In this document: positions 1 through 6,301 of the stretch, in pieces
How positions within the stretch are numbered: position 1 is the first letter of the stretch
Layout: each line of letters begins with the position of its first letter
Source: PNKC01 sp039917655
GTDB lineage: Bacteria > Chloroflexota > Dehalococcoidia > Tepidiformales > Tepidiformaceae
DNA length: 10,927 nt
Assembly: GCA_039917655.1 (NCBI GenBank)
Contig: JBDSJC010000154.1
Span: forward strand, 1 to 10,927
Direction: 5' to 3'
The notes under the pieces: model-generated
The model's database searches: none
What the model was told of the DNA's origin: nothing
The model's input: only the letters and a program-made list of their open reading frames with translations
Made by a program: the position numbers and the translations under genes

Positions 1-527
1 GGCCATGGCCGGCCATCCCGGTCGAATAGGATGAGTGCGCCGATCGGCTGAGAAAGCAGCTGTTCGAATTTCCCCAGCGGCGCGATGACCGGCACGGAGA
101 GGCGGCCGCTCTGCTCCGCCGCCTCGATGGCCAGCCGTTCCCAGCGCTGTTGCCTGGTGGCGCTTGGCGTTTCGCCGCGCGCCAAATGCTCTGAGGTCAG
201 AGGGCGGAAAACGTCCACGCCGGCCTCGGTACATTTTTCGACCGCCCAGTCGAAGCGGTTTGGCCGCACCACCGCGCACCAGCATTCCACGATCAACGGG
301 AGGGGAGCCACGGTCCGGGTTAGCTCTCCGACGGTCGCCTGAATTCGGGTCCTTTCGACGACCGACACGCTCGCCGCCCACTCTTTGCCATCACCAGAGA
401 ACACCAGGAAGGGGTCGCCCGCGCGAAGGCGCATGACGGCCAAGAGGCGGTGTGAGGCGTCCGCATCGAGCGTCACCGGGCCAGGGGCGATGCGGCCGGG
501 AAGGTAGAGCCGCGGGACATGAGCCAT
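1..527 (-). CDS. rsmE: 16S rRNA (uracil-1498-N3)-methyltransferase RsmE, C-terminal part cut off by window edge
   Basis: Reading the minus strand from ATG at 527 gives 175 residues open to the window edge. The start MAHVPRLYLPG is the typical RsmE opening, followed by the PUA-like N-terminal domain with SHRLLAVMRLRAGD and the F-S-G-D-G-K-E-W stretch. Further on come RFDWAVEKCTEAGVDVFRPL and RWERLAIEAAEQSGR, matching the conserved K-x-x-R-x-(D/x)-W-x-x-E-K-x-T-E-x-G-V and EAAEQSGR signatures that lead into the SPOUT methyltransferase fold. By family, the enzyme methylates N3 of U1498 in helix 44 of 16S rRNA using S-adenosylmethionine. The catalytic knot region near the C terminus lies beyond base 1 and cannot be checked. 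The ATG follows the stop of the upstream gene by 9 nt with no clear ribosome binding site, so translation is probably coupled. Family assignment is secure. Confidence 0.93.
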   Translation of the reverse strand, partial: MAHVPRLYLPGRIAPGPVTLDADASHRLLAVMRLRAGDPFLVFSGDGKEWAASVSVVERTRIQATVGELTRTVAPLPLIVECWCAVVRPNRFDWAVEKCTEAGVDVFRPLTSEHLARGETPSATRQQRWERLAIEAAEQSGRLSVPVIAPLGKFEQLLSQPIGALILFDRDGRPW

Positions 528-536
528 GCGCGAATG

Positions 537-1010
537 CTACGCCCGGGCGAGCATCTCCATGGCCGCCGCGCCTGCGCCTGGCCCCTGGTGGACGCCAAGC
601 AGCTTTCCGCCAGGGGCGACCACGGCCACGGCCAGCTCCTGGCTGACATCCGCAATCCCGAGCGCTTCGATCAGACTCCCGTCCCAGTCCGGGAGGATGA
701 TGATCCACTCCGCCGGGTCACGCCCCGGTGGCAATTCCTTCGCCGATTCCTTGTAGCGGTGCGACATCAGCGTCTCCGCGACTTTGCGGATGACGCGCGG
801 AAATTTGCGCAGGTCAACGACGTTCGCGATCTGCACCTCGGCGATGTCGTCGTATTCGCCGCGAATCTCGCTGATGACCGGGTCCACCGCATCCGCCGTC
901 TCTTGCGAGATGAGCATCAAGACGGTCTTCCGATCGACGTTAGCGAGGTCGATCTTGCGCTTCGATTCGATTGCGGTGAAGGCGATGGCGGGTGCGGCAG
1001 ATTCGTCCAC
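537..1010 (-). CDS. Thioredoxin-fold-like protein without cysteines, function unknown
   Basis: This 157-aa protein starts at GTG (1010) behind a GAGG box with 5 nt spacing; the only in-frame codons further upstream are non-start codons before a stop at 1056-1058, which fixes the start. The pattern of strands and helices resembles redoxin/YtfJ-like thioredoxin folds: strand VLMLIS (30-35), a helix where the active site would sit, a strand near 58-66, then EWIIILPDWDGSLIEALGI (101-119) and a final hairpin LAVAVVAPGGKLLGVHQG. The last segment is typical of the strand pair after the cis-Pro region in redoxins. There is no cysteine anywhere, so it cannot be a dithiol oxidoreductase or peroxiredoxin. 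There is no signal peptide or membrane segment, so it is probably cytoplasmic. It sits just upstream of rsmE with a 9-nt gap and is likely co-transcribed. The fold is inferred by eye; no function is claimed. Confidence 0.7.
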   Translation of the reverse strand: MDESAAPAIAFTAIESKRKIDLANVDRKTVLMLISQETADAVDPVISEIRGEYDDIAEVQIANVVDLRKFPRVIRKVAETLMSHRYKESAKELPPGRDPAEWIIILPDWDGSLIEALGIADVSQELAVAVVAPGGKLLGVHQGPGAGAAAMEMLARA

Positions 1011-1105
1011 GGAAACCTCGGGCGGCTTGGAGACCTTTGCTTGGTGCCCGGCATACTATCAGGGGCAGTGCTTGCGCTTCGTAACTTTCAGTTTGAGTCG
1101 ACAAT

Positions 1106-1132
1106 CTCAGCACTCAGCACTCAGCACTCAGC
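1106..1132. repeat. Heptanucleotide tandem repeat (CTCAGCA), nearly four copies
   Basis: Three perfect copies of CTCAGCA (1106-1112, 1113-1119, 1120-1126) and a fourth copy of six bases (1127-1132) stand head to tail. The array ends inside the stop codon of the downstream P450 gene (TAG on the minus strand, 1134-1132), so it is the first sequence transcribed after that stop, read as CTGAGTG-type units. It lies in the 121-bp gap between the P450 stop and the thioredoxin-like gene. Heptamer units are not multiples of three, which fits noncoding placement. No hairpin followed by a T run is seen beside it. Confidence 0.9.
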
Positions 1133-2412
1133 TACGCCTCGGGCGTGAACTTCACCGGCAGATGCTTGATGCCGCCGATGAATGATGACCTCAGGCGCTC
1201 CACTTCGCCATCAACCTGGATGTCTGGGAAGCGCCGGAACATCTCTTCGAAGAGGATCTTGAGCTCCAGACGGGCGAACCCTGCGCCCAGGCAGAAGTGT
1301 TCACCAATCCCGAACGCGAGGTGCTCGTTCGGGGAACGCGTGATGTTGAACACGTCGCCGTCCGGGAAGATCGATTCGTCACGGTTCACGGACGGGTACC
1401 ACATCACCACCCGCTCGCCTTTCTTGATCTGCTGACCACCGACTTCGTAATCGGACAGTGCGATGCGGGCCATGTGCATGACGGGGCTGACGTAACGCAC
1501 GATCTCTTCGACCGCGGAATCGATGTACTCCGGGTGCTGGCGCAGACGCTCACGCTCGGCCGGGTTTTCGAAGAACGCGAGCAGCCCGCCGGACATCGCG
1601 TTTCGGGTCGTTTCGTTGCCGGCGAGAATAAGCAAAAAGCAGAACCAGAGGATGTCTTCGTCGCTCAGCGCCTCACCCTCAATCTCCGACTCGCAGAGGA
1701 TACTAATGAGGTCGTCCCGGCGGTTCACGCGGCGGTCCTGCAAGAGTTGGGCGAAGAAGCCGAACATCTGCATGGTGCCCATGTTGCCGGTCAACTCTGC
1801 CGCCGCCTGCGTGCCGCGCTGGTCCTCCGGAAGGTCCGTCTGGTACTCCGGGTCGCTTGAACCGAGCACTTTGTTGGTCAGCTGGAACATCAGCGGCCAG
1901 TCCTTCTCCTCGAGCCCCATCATCCCGCAGATCACCGCGAGAGGGATCTGCGAAGCGATGTCGATCACGAAGTCGGTCTTGCCCTTCTTGGCGATGGTGT
2001 CCAGGAGGGTGTTGGTAATTTCGCGAATGTGCGGCTCCATGGCGGCCACCGCGCGTGGCGTGAACCCCTTGTTCACCAGCCGCCGTAGCTTCACGTGCCG
2101 CGGCGGGTCCATCGTGATCAGCATTTTCCCGTTGCCGGCCGCCGCCGCCGTCATCATCGTCTCGTCGGCGGGGTAGAACTGGATGATCCCCTTCTCCGAA
2201 CCGAACACTTCCGGGTGCCGCGAAACCGAGAGCACGTCCTGGTAGCGCACGAAGTTCCAGTGCCCAACGATCTCCTCGGTCGCCGGCGTCCAGCTCACGG
2301 GGTCTTCGCGGCGCAGGATCTTGAACATCTCGGGGCCGAAACCGCGCTCGAAGAGCGTGTCATCATTCAGGTTGATCTCTTCGATGGTGAGGGAGTGGGA
2401 CATCGTCGTCAT
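1132..2412 (-). CDS. Cytochrome P450, second P450 of the cluster
   Basis: This is a complete 426-aa soluble bacterial class I P450 with no membrane anchor. Visible motifs are DPPRHVKLRRLV (102-113, C helix with heme-propionate His/Arg), the I-helix oxygen-activation motif AGNETT (264-269), ExxR as E303-I-V-R306, and the heme loop FGIGEHFCLG with thiolate ligand Cys374. AGNETTRN is shared with the CYP124/CYP125-type steroid and branched-lipid hydroxylases, so a lipophilic terpenoid, steroid or branched-chain substrate is plausible but unproven. The ATG at 2412 is preceded by GGAG with 7 nt spacing; the ATG three codons later would be too far from it. The gene lies 78 nt downstream of the ferredoxin gene, its likely electron donor, and is a close paralogue of the P450 at 2772-4073, differing most in the loop before DPPRH (substrate recognition site 1). 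Confidence 0.95.
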   Translation of the reverse strand: MTTMSHSLTIEEINLNDDTLFERGFGPEMFKILRREDPVSWTPATEEIVGHWNFVRYQDVLSVSRHPEVFGSEKGIIQFYPADETMMTAAAAGNGKMLITMDPPRHVKLRRLVNKGFTPRAVAAMEPHIREITNTLLDTIAKKGKTDFVIDIASQIPLAVICGMMGLEEKDWPLMFQLTNKVLGSSDPEYQTDLPEDQRGTQAAAELTGNMGTMQMFGFFAQLLQDRRVNRRDDLISILCESEIEGEALSDEDILWFCFLLILAGNETTRNAMSGGLLAFFENPAERERLRQHPEYIDSAVEEIVRYVSPVMHMARIALSDYEVGGQQIKKGERVVMWYPSVNRDESIFPDGDVFNITRSPNEHLAFGIGEHFCLGAGFARLELKILFEEMFRRFPDIQVDGEVERLRSSFIGGIKHLPVKFTPEA

Positions 2413-2441
2413 GGCACGTCTCCGTGAGAGTATCGAGGCCC

Positions 2442-2462
2442 GGTATCTTACCGGTCGGTCAA
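2442..2462 (-). promoter_or_regulatory. Possible promoter/operator-like region ahead of the second P450
   Basis: On the minus strand this short gap reads TTGACCGACCGGTAAGAT followed by ACC. It contains a -35-like TTGACC, the ACCGACCGGT element that resembles TetR-family half-sites, and TAAGAT, a 4-of-6 match to a -10 box. TTGACC and TAAGAT are only 6 nt apart, so they cannot be the two boxes of one sigma-70 promoter. It ends 30 nt before the P450 ATG. It could allow separate expression of the last gene, or be chance. Confidence 0.3.
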
Positions 2463-2490
2463 TAGAGTAGCGGAAATCGCGATCGCCGTA

Positions 2491-2688
2491 TCAGGCTTTT
2501 TCCACCCAGCTGATCGCCTGCCGGGGACAGAGCCGGATGGCGCGCTCTACCTTCGGCTTCAACTCCTCGGACACGTCATCGACGAGCACGTAAGAGAGGT
2601 CGTCATCCCGTAACTCGAAGACCTCGGGGGCGGCCTGTTGGCACTTGCCGTGGCCTTCGCATTTGTCGTGGTTGACCAGGACCTTCAT
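2491..2688 (-). CDS. P450-associated ferredoxin, single 3Fe-4S/4Fe-4S cluster, His-variant
   Basis: This is a complete 65-aa small acidic ferredoxin. Cluster ligands are visible as C10-E-G-H13-G-K-C16 and C54-P, the C-x-x-?-x-x-C-(x)n-C-P pattern of the short ferredoxins coded beside bacterial P450s. The position that would hold a fourth cysteine is His13. Such ferredoxins, for example the one next to mycobacterial CYP51, usually carry a 3Fe-4S cluster and pass single electrons from an NAD(P)H-dependent reductase to the P450. The ATG at 2688 has a strong GGAGGA box 6 nt upstream. The gene is sandwiched between two P450 genes (83 nt after one, 78 nt before the other), so it probably serves both. 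No ferredoxin reductase gene is in the window, so the reductase must be coded elsewhere. Confidence 0.95.
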   Translation of the reverse strand: MKVLVNHDKCEGHGKCQQAAPEVFELRDDDLSYVLVDDVSEELKPKVERAIRLCPRQAISWVEKA

Positions 2689-2771
2689 GATGACTCCTCC
2701 GCTGGCTGATTGTGGCGCGTGCGTATCTCCAACAACCGAGCGGACAACGCCACGGTGGCGAGACGTCGCGG

Positions 2772-4073
2772 TTAGCGGTCTGGGGTGTAGCGCACGGGCA
2801 GGTGCTTCACGCCATTTATGAAGTTGGAGCGCAGCCGTTCCGGTTCGCCGTCCAATTCGATATCCGGGAAGCGGCGGAAAAGCTCTTCGAACATCACCTT
2901 GATCTCTTTACGGGCAAAGCCAGCCCCGAGGCAGAAGTGTTCGCCGATGCCGAATGCGAGGTGCTCGTTCGGCGTGCGCGTGATGTCGAAGGTGTATGGG
3001 TCGTTGAACACATCCTCATCGCGGTTTGCCGAGAGGTACCACATGATCACCCGGTCTCCAGCCTTGATCTGCTTGCCGCGAATCATCACGTCGGCGGTCG
3101 CCTCGCGCGACATGTGGTGGAGGGGCGAGGTCCACCGGCAGATCTCTTCCACCGCGGAATCGATCAACGACATGTCGGCGAGCAGCTTCGCCTTCTGCCC
3201 GGGATGCTCGCAGAGCGCCTGTAGCCCGCCCGAAATGCCGTTCCGGGTGGTCTCGTTGCCGGCCAGGATGAGCAGGAAGCAGAACGCCAGGATGTCCGTC
3301 TCCGAGAGCTTTTCGCCCTCCAACTCGGCTTCGAGGAGGATCGAGACAAGGTCGCCTTCGCGCGGGTGAATACGGCGATCCTCCAGCACTTGGCGGAAGA
3401 ACTCGTTCATCCCCATGAACCCCGTGAAGCCCGTGGCGCGGGCCGCCGCCCCCGTGCCGCGTTCAGCTTCCGGGATGTCCGTCTGGTACTCCGGGTCGCC
3501 GGAGCCGAGCACCTTGTTGGTGAGCTCAAACATCAACGGCCAGTGCTTTTTCTCCAGGCCCGCCATCCCGCAGATGACGGCCAGCGGCAGCTGGCTGGAA
3601 ACTTCGGTCACGAAATCGCACGAACGGCGCCCGGCAATCTCATCCAGGATCTCGTTCGTGATCTGGCGGATCTGCGCTTCCATGGCGTTGACTGCGCGCG
3701 GCGTGAAGCCCTTGTTCACCAAACGGCGCATCTTTACGTGGCGCGGCGGGTCCATCGTGATGATCGAAACGTTACCCTGACCCGCGGCCGCGCCCGGGTT
3801 GTTCGCCAGCTGCTCGGCAAGCGCTTCTGGTCGCAGGCCAGGCCCGGCGATCCCCTTGCTTGAGATGAACAGCTCCGGGTTCCGCGAGACGTACATGATG
3901 TCTTCGTACTTCGTCAGCGCCCAGAAGCCGTTAAACGTCTCCCCGCCCTCGTTCCAGAACACCGGGTCTTCGCGCCGGAGGGTGCGAAAGATTTCGTGCG
4001 CTTCATTGTTCTTGAACGCCTCGGGGTCGTTGAGGTTGAGGCCCTGGAAGGAGCTGGTTTCTGCGAGTGTCAT
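2772..4073 (-). CDS. Cytochrome P450, first P450 of the cluster
   Basis: This is a complete 433-aa soluble bacterial class I P450. Landmarks are DPPRHVKMRRLV (108-119, C helix), AGNETT (271-276, I helix), E310-I-C-R313 (ExxR), and the heme loop FGIGEHFCLG with Cys381 as thiolate ligand. Long stretches such as VNKGFTPRAV and FCFLLILAGNETTRN are identical to the P450 at 1132-2412, so the two arose by duplication. The loop ahead of DPPRH is about seven residues longer here (around 74-107) and its sequence is unrelated, suggesting a different substrate or regioselectivity. The ATG at 4073 has an AGGA box about 8 nt upstream. The gene is first in the P450-ferredoxin-P450 run and follows the DUF2277 gene by 68 nt, in a gap that holds a palindromic operator candidate. 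It is likely a monooxygenase of steroid, terpenoid or branched lipid; the substrate is not determined. Confidence 0.95.
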   Translation of the reverse strand: MTLAETSSFQGLNLNDPEAFKNNEAHEIFRTLRREDPVFWNEGGETFNGFWALTKYEDIMYVSRNPELFISSKGIAGPGLRPEALAEQLANNPGAAAGQGNVSIITMDPPRHVKMRRLVNKGFTPRAVNAMEAQIRQITNEILDEIAGRRSCDFVTEVSSQLPLAVICGMAGLEKKHWPLMFELTNKVLGSGDPEYQTDIPEAERGTGAAARATGFTGFMGMNEFFRQVLEDRRIHPREGDLVSILLEAELEGEKLSETDILAFCFLLILAGNETTRNGISGGLQALCEHPGQKAKLLADMSLIDSAVEEICRWTSPLHHMSREATADVMIRGKQIKAGDRVIMWYLSANRDEDVFNDPYTFDITRTPNEHLAFGIGEHFCLGAGFARKEIKVMFEELFRRFPDIELDGEPERLRSNFINGVKHLPVRYTPDR

Positions 4074-4128
4074 GGGTGCGTCCTGTGCGAGAGGTGAAGG
4101 GCGATGCTACGCGATCTGCGCTGCTAGG

Positions 4129-4153
4129 GGTATCTGAACGTTCATTCAGTCAA
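4129..4153 (-). promoter_or_regulatory. Palindromic TetR-like operator with -35-like box upstream of the first P450
   Basis: The plus strand carries CTGAACGTTCATTCAG (4134-4149). It contains the perfect 10-bp palindrome TGAACGTTCA (4135-4144) and the outer arms CTGAA/TTCAG. Compared with an ideal 18-bp palindrome TGAATGAACGTTCATTCA, 15 of 18 bases match, and the TGAATGA/TCATTCA half-site is like operators of FadR-type TetR repressors of lipid metabolism. On the minus strand TTGACT, a good -35 box, overlaps its edge (4153-4148), but no convincing -10 is seen at 17 nt. The site overlaps the stop codon of the DUF2277 gene and lies 56-80 nt ahead of the P450 ATG. Repressor control is inferred; no regulator gene is present in the window. 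Confidence 0.5.
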
Positions 4154-4402
4154 GATATTGGGGGATGGGGATTGTCGATTCGGCCTTTCGACGGGGCGCA
4201 CGGGCGTGGGGACGAGGCCGCTGAGGAGCCGCGCCGTGGCTGCGGCGACAGCAGCGACCGCGGTCTCGAATGGTTCGGCGTTCGCTTTCGAAGGCGCGCG
4301 GTAACCGCTGATCTTGCGCACGTATTGGAGCGCCGCGGCCTGGACCTCATCGGCGGTCACCGGCGGCTCCGCGCCGCGCAGGGTTTTGATCGACCTGCAC
4401 AT
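4142..4402 (-). CDS. DUF2277 family small protein
   Basis: This complete 86-aa protein opens with MCRSIKTLRGAEPPVTADEV and continues AAALQYVRKISGYRAPSKAN, the hallmark of the DUF2277 family (usual start MCRxIKTLxxxEPPxT, then AALQ-Y/F-VRK-x-SG). The length, about 85-90 aa, is normal for the family. Family function is unknown. The body looks helical, with an Ala-rich segment at 48-63, and the last 20 residues (Pro, Arg, Ser, Asn) look disordered. Cys2 and the basic N terminus are conserved in the family as I recall it. The ATG at 4402 has AGGAG 7 nt upstream. The gene leads the P450/ferredoxin run with a 68-nt gap and is divergent from the acyl-CoA synthetase gene (183 nt between starts). Co-transcription with the P450s is possible, but an internal promoter may separate them. 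Confidence 0.9.
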   Translation of the reverse strand: MCRSIKTLRGAEPPVTADEVQAAALQYVRKISGYRAPSKANAEPFETAVAAVAAATARLLSGLVPTPVRPVERPNRQSPSPNILTE

Positions 4403-4538
4403 GCTGGCACTCCTGCTACAGATTATTCGGCGAGATCATGCCGGGGACTCCATTGTTCACTCCGTCACACGGTCTGAAAAGCGTCGCGACGTCTCTCCAC
4501 GGGTTCGCTTAGCCAATCCCCGCGCACTCCCCCCGGCC

Positions 4539-4547
4539 TGCTAGAAT
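4539..4547 (+). promoter_or_regulatory. Extended -10 promoter element of the acyl-CoA synthetase gene
   Basis: TGCTAGAAT matches the extended -10 form TGnTATAAT with one mismatch in the hexamer. No -35 hexamer is seen 17 nt upstream, which is usual for extended -10 promoters. It would start transcription near 4554, about 30 nt before the chosen GTG start. The rest of the 183-nt divergent gap (4403-4585) shows nothing else convincing. Confidence 0.5.
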
Positions 4548-4572
4548 CTGCCCTCACATTTCGTTCGCCTGT

Positions 4573-4578
4573 GGAGGG
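4573..4578 (+). promoter_or_regulatory. Ribosome binding site fixing the start of the acyl-CoA synthetase
   Basis: GGAGGG lies 7 nt ahead of the GTG at 4586. The longer reading, from the GTG at 4571, would place this box inside the coding sequence and has no box of its own, so 4586 is preferred. Confidence 0.75.
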
Positions 4579-4585
4579 ATTCTTC

Positions 4586-6172
4586 GTGGAAGTACCACTG
4601 CTTATCAACGACTTCTTGCGCCGCGCCGCCAAGCTCTATCCAAACAAGATCGCAATCGTCGATGGCGACCTGCGCATCACCTACCGCGACTTTCAGGCGC
4701 GCGTCAACCAGCTGGCTCACGCCCTCACGCGCCTCGGGGTGAAGCCCGGCGACCGCGTCTGCATCCTCAGCCCCAACTCGCACTACTTCCTCGAAAGCTA
4801 CTACGGCGTCACGCAACTCGGCGCGATCCTGGTGCCGCTCAACTATCGCCTAGTGGCCAGCGATCACGAGTACATCATCAACCACGCCGGCGTGACGACG
4901 GTACTCGTGGACTACGAGTACACGAAGGTCGTGGATGACATCCGGCCGAACCTCAAGGGCGTCGTAAATTGGATCGTCGCGGACCCGGCGTCCAGCCCCG
5001 CGACGCCTGCCGGCTGGAGCGACTGGGACAAACTGATGAAGGACGAGCCAGCAACCTCCACGCCGATGGTTGCGCAGGACGAGAACGACACGACCTCGAT
5101 CAACTACACCTCGGGGACCACCGCGCGGCCAAAGGGCGTGATGCTCACGCACCGCAACTGCTACATCAACGCCTACAACTTCATCGCCCACCTGCGGATC
5201 CGGCACGAAGACGTGGAGCTCTGGACGTTGCCGATGTTCCACGCCAACGGCTGGGGCGGGCCCTTCGCTATCACCGCGATGGGCGCCACGCACGTCGTCC
5301 TGCGCGCCGTCGTTGGAAGCGAGATCTACCGCCTGATCGAAGAAGAGAAGGTGACATTCGCCTGCATGGCGCCGGCGGTTTTGAGCACGATCCTCAACTA
5401 CACGGACGGGGCAACGCACAACATCCAGACGAAGCCGCGCTTTGTGGTCGCCGGCGCTCCGCCGCCCGCGGCGTTCATCGAGCGGCTGGAGAAGGAGATC
5501 GGCTGGGAGTTCATCCAGATCTACGGCCTCACGGAAACAGCCCCGATCATCACTGTTTCAGAGCCCGACTTTCACAACCCGGACGGCCAGGATTACACCC
5601 GCCGGGCGCGGGCCGGGGGAGAAGCGATCGGCGTTGATATTCAAGTGTTGGACGATGAGGGGAAGCCAGTGCCGATGGACAACGAGACGATCGGCGAGGT
5701 CTGCTGCCGTTCGAACGTTGTCTTGAAGGGCTACTGGGAGCAGCCCGAGGAGACCGCCCGAGCAATCTACGGTGGCTTCTTCCACAGCGGTGACCTCGGC
5801 GTCTGGGACGAGTTCGGCAACGTCAACATCGTGGACCGCAAGAAGGACGTGATCATCTCAGGTGGCGAAAACATCTCCTCGCCGGAGGTAGAGGCGGCGC
5901 TCTACAAGCACCCGTCAGTGCTCGAATGCGCGGTTATTGGCGTGCCCAGCGAGAAGTGGGGCGAAACGCCGAAGGCGCTGGTGGTCTTGCGCGCCGGCGC
6001 CTCGGCCACCGAGCAGGAGATCCTGGATTTCAGCCGCCAGCACCTGGCGCACTTCCGCTGCCCGACCTCGGTGGACTTCGTCGATTCGCTGCCGCGCACT
6101 GCGACCGGCAAGCTGCAGAAGTTCGTGATCCGCGAAAAGTACTGGGAAGGCGTCAGCCGCCGCGTAAACTGA
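4586..6172 (+). CDS. AMP-forming acyl-CoA synthetase (fatty acid--CoA ligase family)
   Basis: From GTG at 4586 this is a 528-aa protein of the ANL adenylating superfamily, of normal length. Core motifs in order: Y-T-S-G-T-T-A-R-P-K-G (174-184, ATP P-loop), PMFHANGWGG (216-225), YGLTETAP (313-320), HSGDLG (400-405) with the ribose-binding Asp403, DRKKD hinge (417-421) followed by VIISGGENISSPEVE, and PRTATGK with catalytic Lys509. It activates a carboxylic acid as acyl-AMP and then forms the acyl-CoA thioester. PMFHANGWGG resembles medium/long-chain acyl-CoA ligases, but chain length and substrate type cannot be read with certainty. It is transcribed away from the DUF2277/P450/ferredoxin genes across a 183-nt gap, suggesting that it activates an acid made by the P450s. 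No membrane segment is seen. Downstream, a 129-nt convergent gap separates it from scpB without a clear terminator. Confidence 0.95.
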   Translation: MEVPLLINDFLRRAAKLYPNKIAIVDGDLRITYRDFQARVNQLAHALTRLGVKPGDRVCILSPNSHYFLESYYGVTQLGAILVPLNYRLVASDHEYIINHAGVTTVLVDYEYTKVVDDIRPNLKGVVNWIVADPASSPATPAGWSDWDKLMKDEPATSTPMVAQDENDTTSINYTSGTTARPKGVMLTHRNCYINAYNFIAHLRIRHEDVELWTLPMFHANGWGGPFAITAMGATHVVLRAVVGSEIYRLIEEEKVTFACMAPAVLSTILNYTDGATHNIQTKPRFVVAGAPPPAAFIERLEKEIGWEFIQIYGLTETAPIITVSEPDFHNPDGQDYTRRARAGGEAIGVDIQVLDDEGKPVPMDNETIGEVCCRSNVVLKGYWEQPEETARAIYGGFFHSGDLGVWDEFGNVNIVDRKKDVIISGGENISSPEVEAALYKHPSVLECAVIGVPSEKWGETPKALVVLRAGASATEQEILDFSRQHLAHFRCPTSVDFVDSLPRTATGKLQKFVIREKYWEGVSRRVN

Positions 6173-6301
6173 GGACTGCACTGGACGCCTAGCGCTCGCC
6201 GGGAGGTCAACGTCTCGTACCGCGCGGGCCGTGCTGTAGCGGCAACCGGCTCTACCCCGCCCGGTGGACGCGACAGCGGCGATCCAGCCCTTCGGCCAGG
6301 C

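Noticed and set aside
85..436. Two plus-strand open frames at the left edge
   Set aside because: They lie opposite rsmE, whose minus-strand translation shows clear family motifs; the plus-strand products are Arg/Ser-rich without motifs.
4571..4585. Upstream GTG start for the acyl-CoA synthetase
   Set aside because: The GGAGGG box lies inside this extension, 7 nt before the GTG at 4586, and no box precedes 4571.
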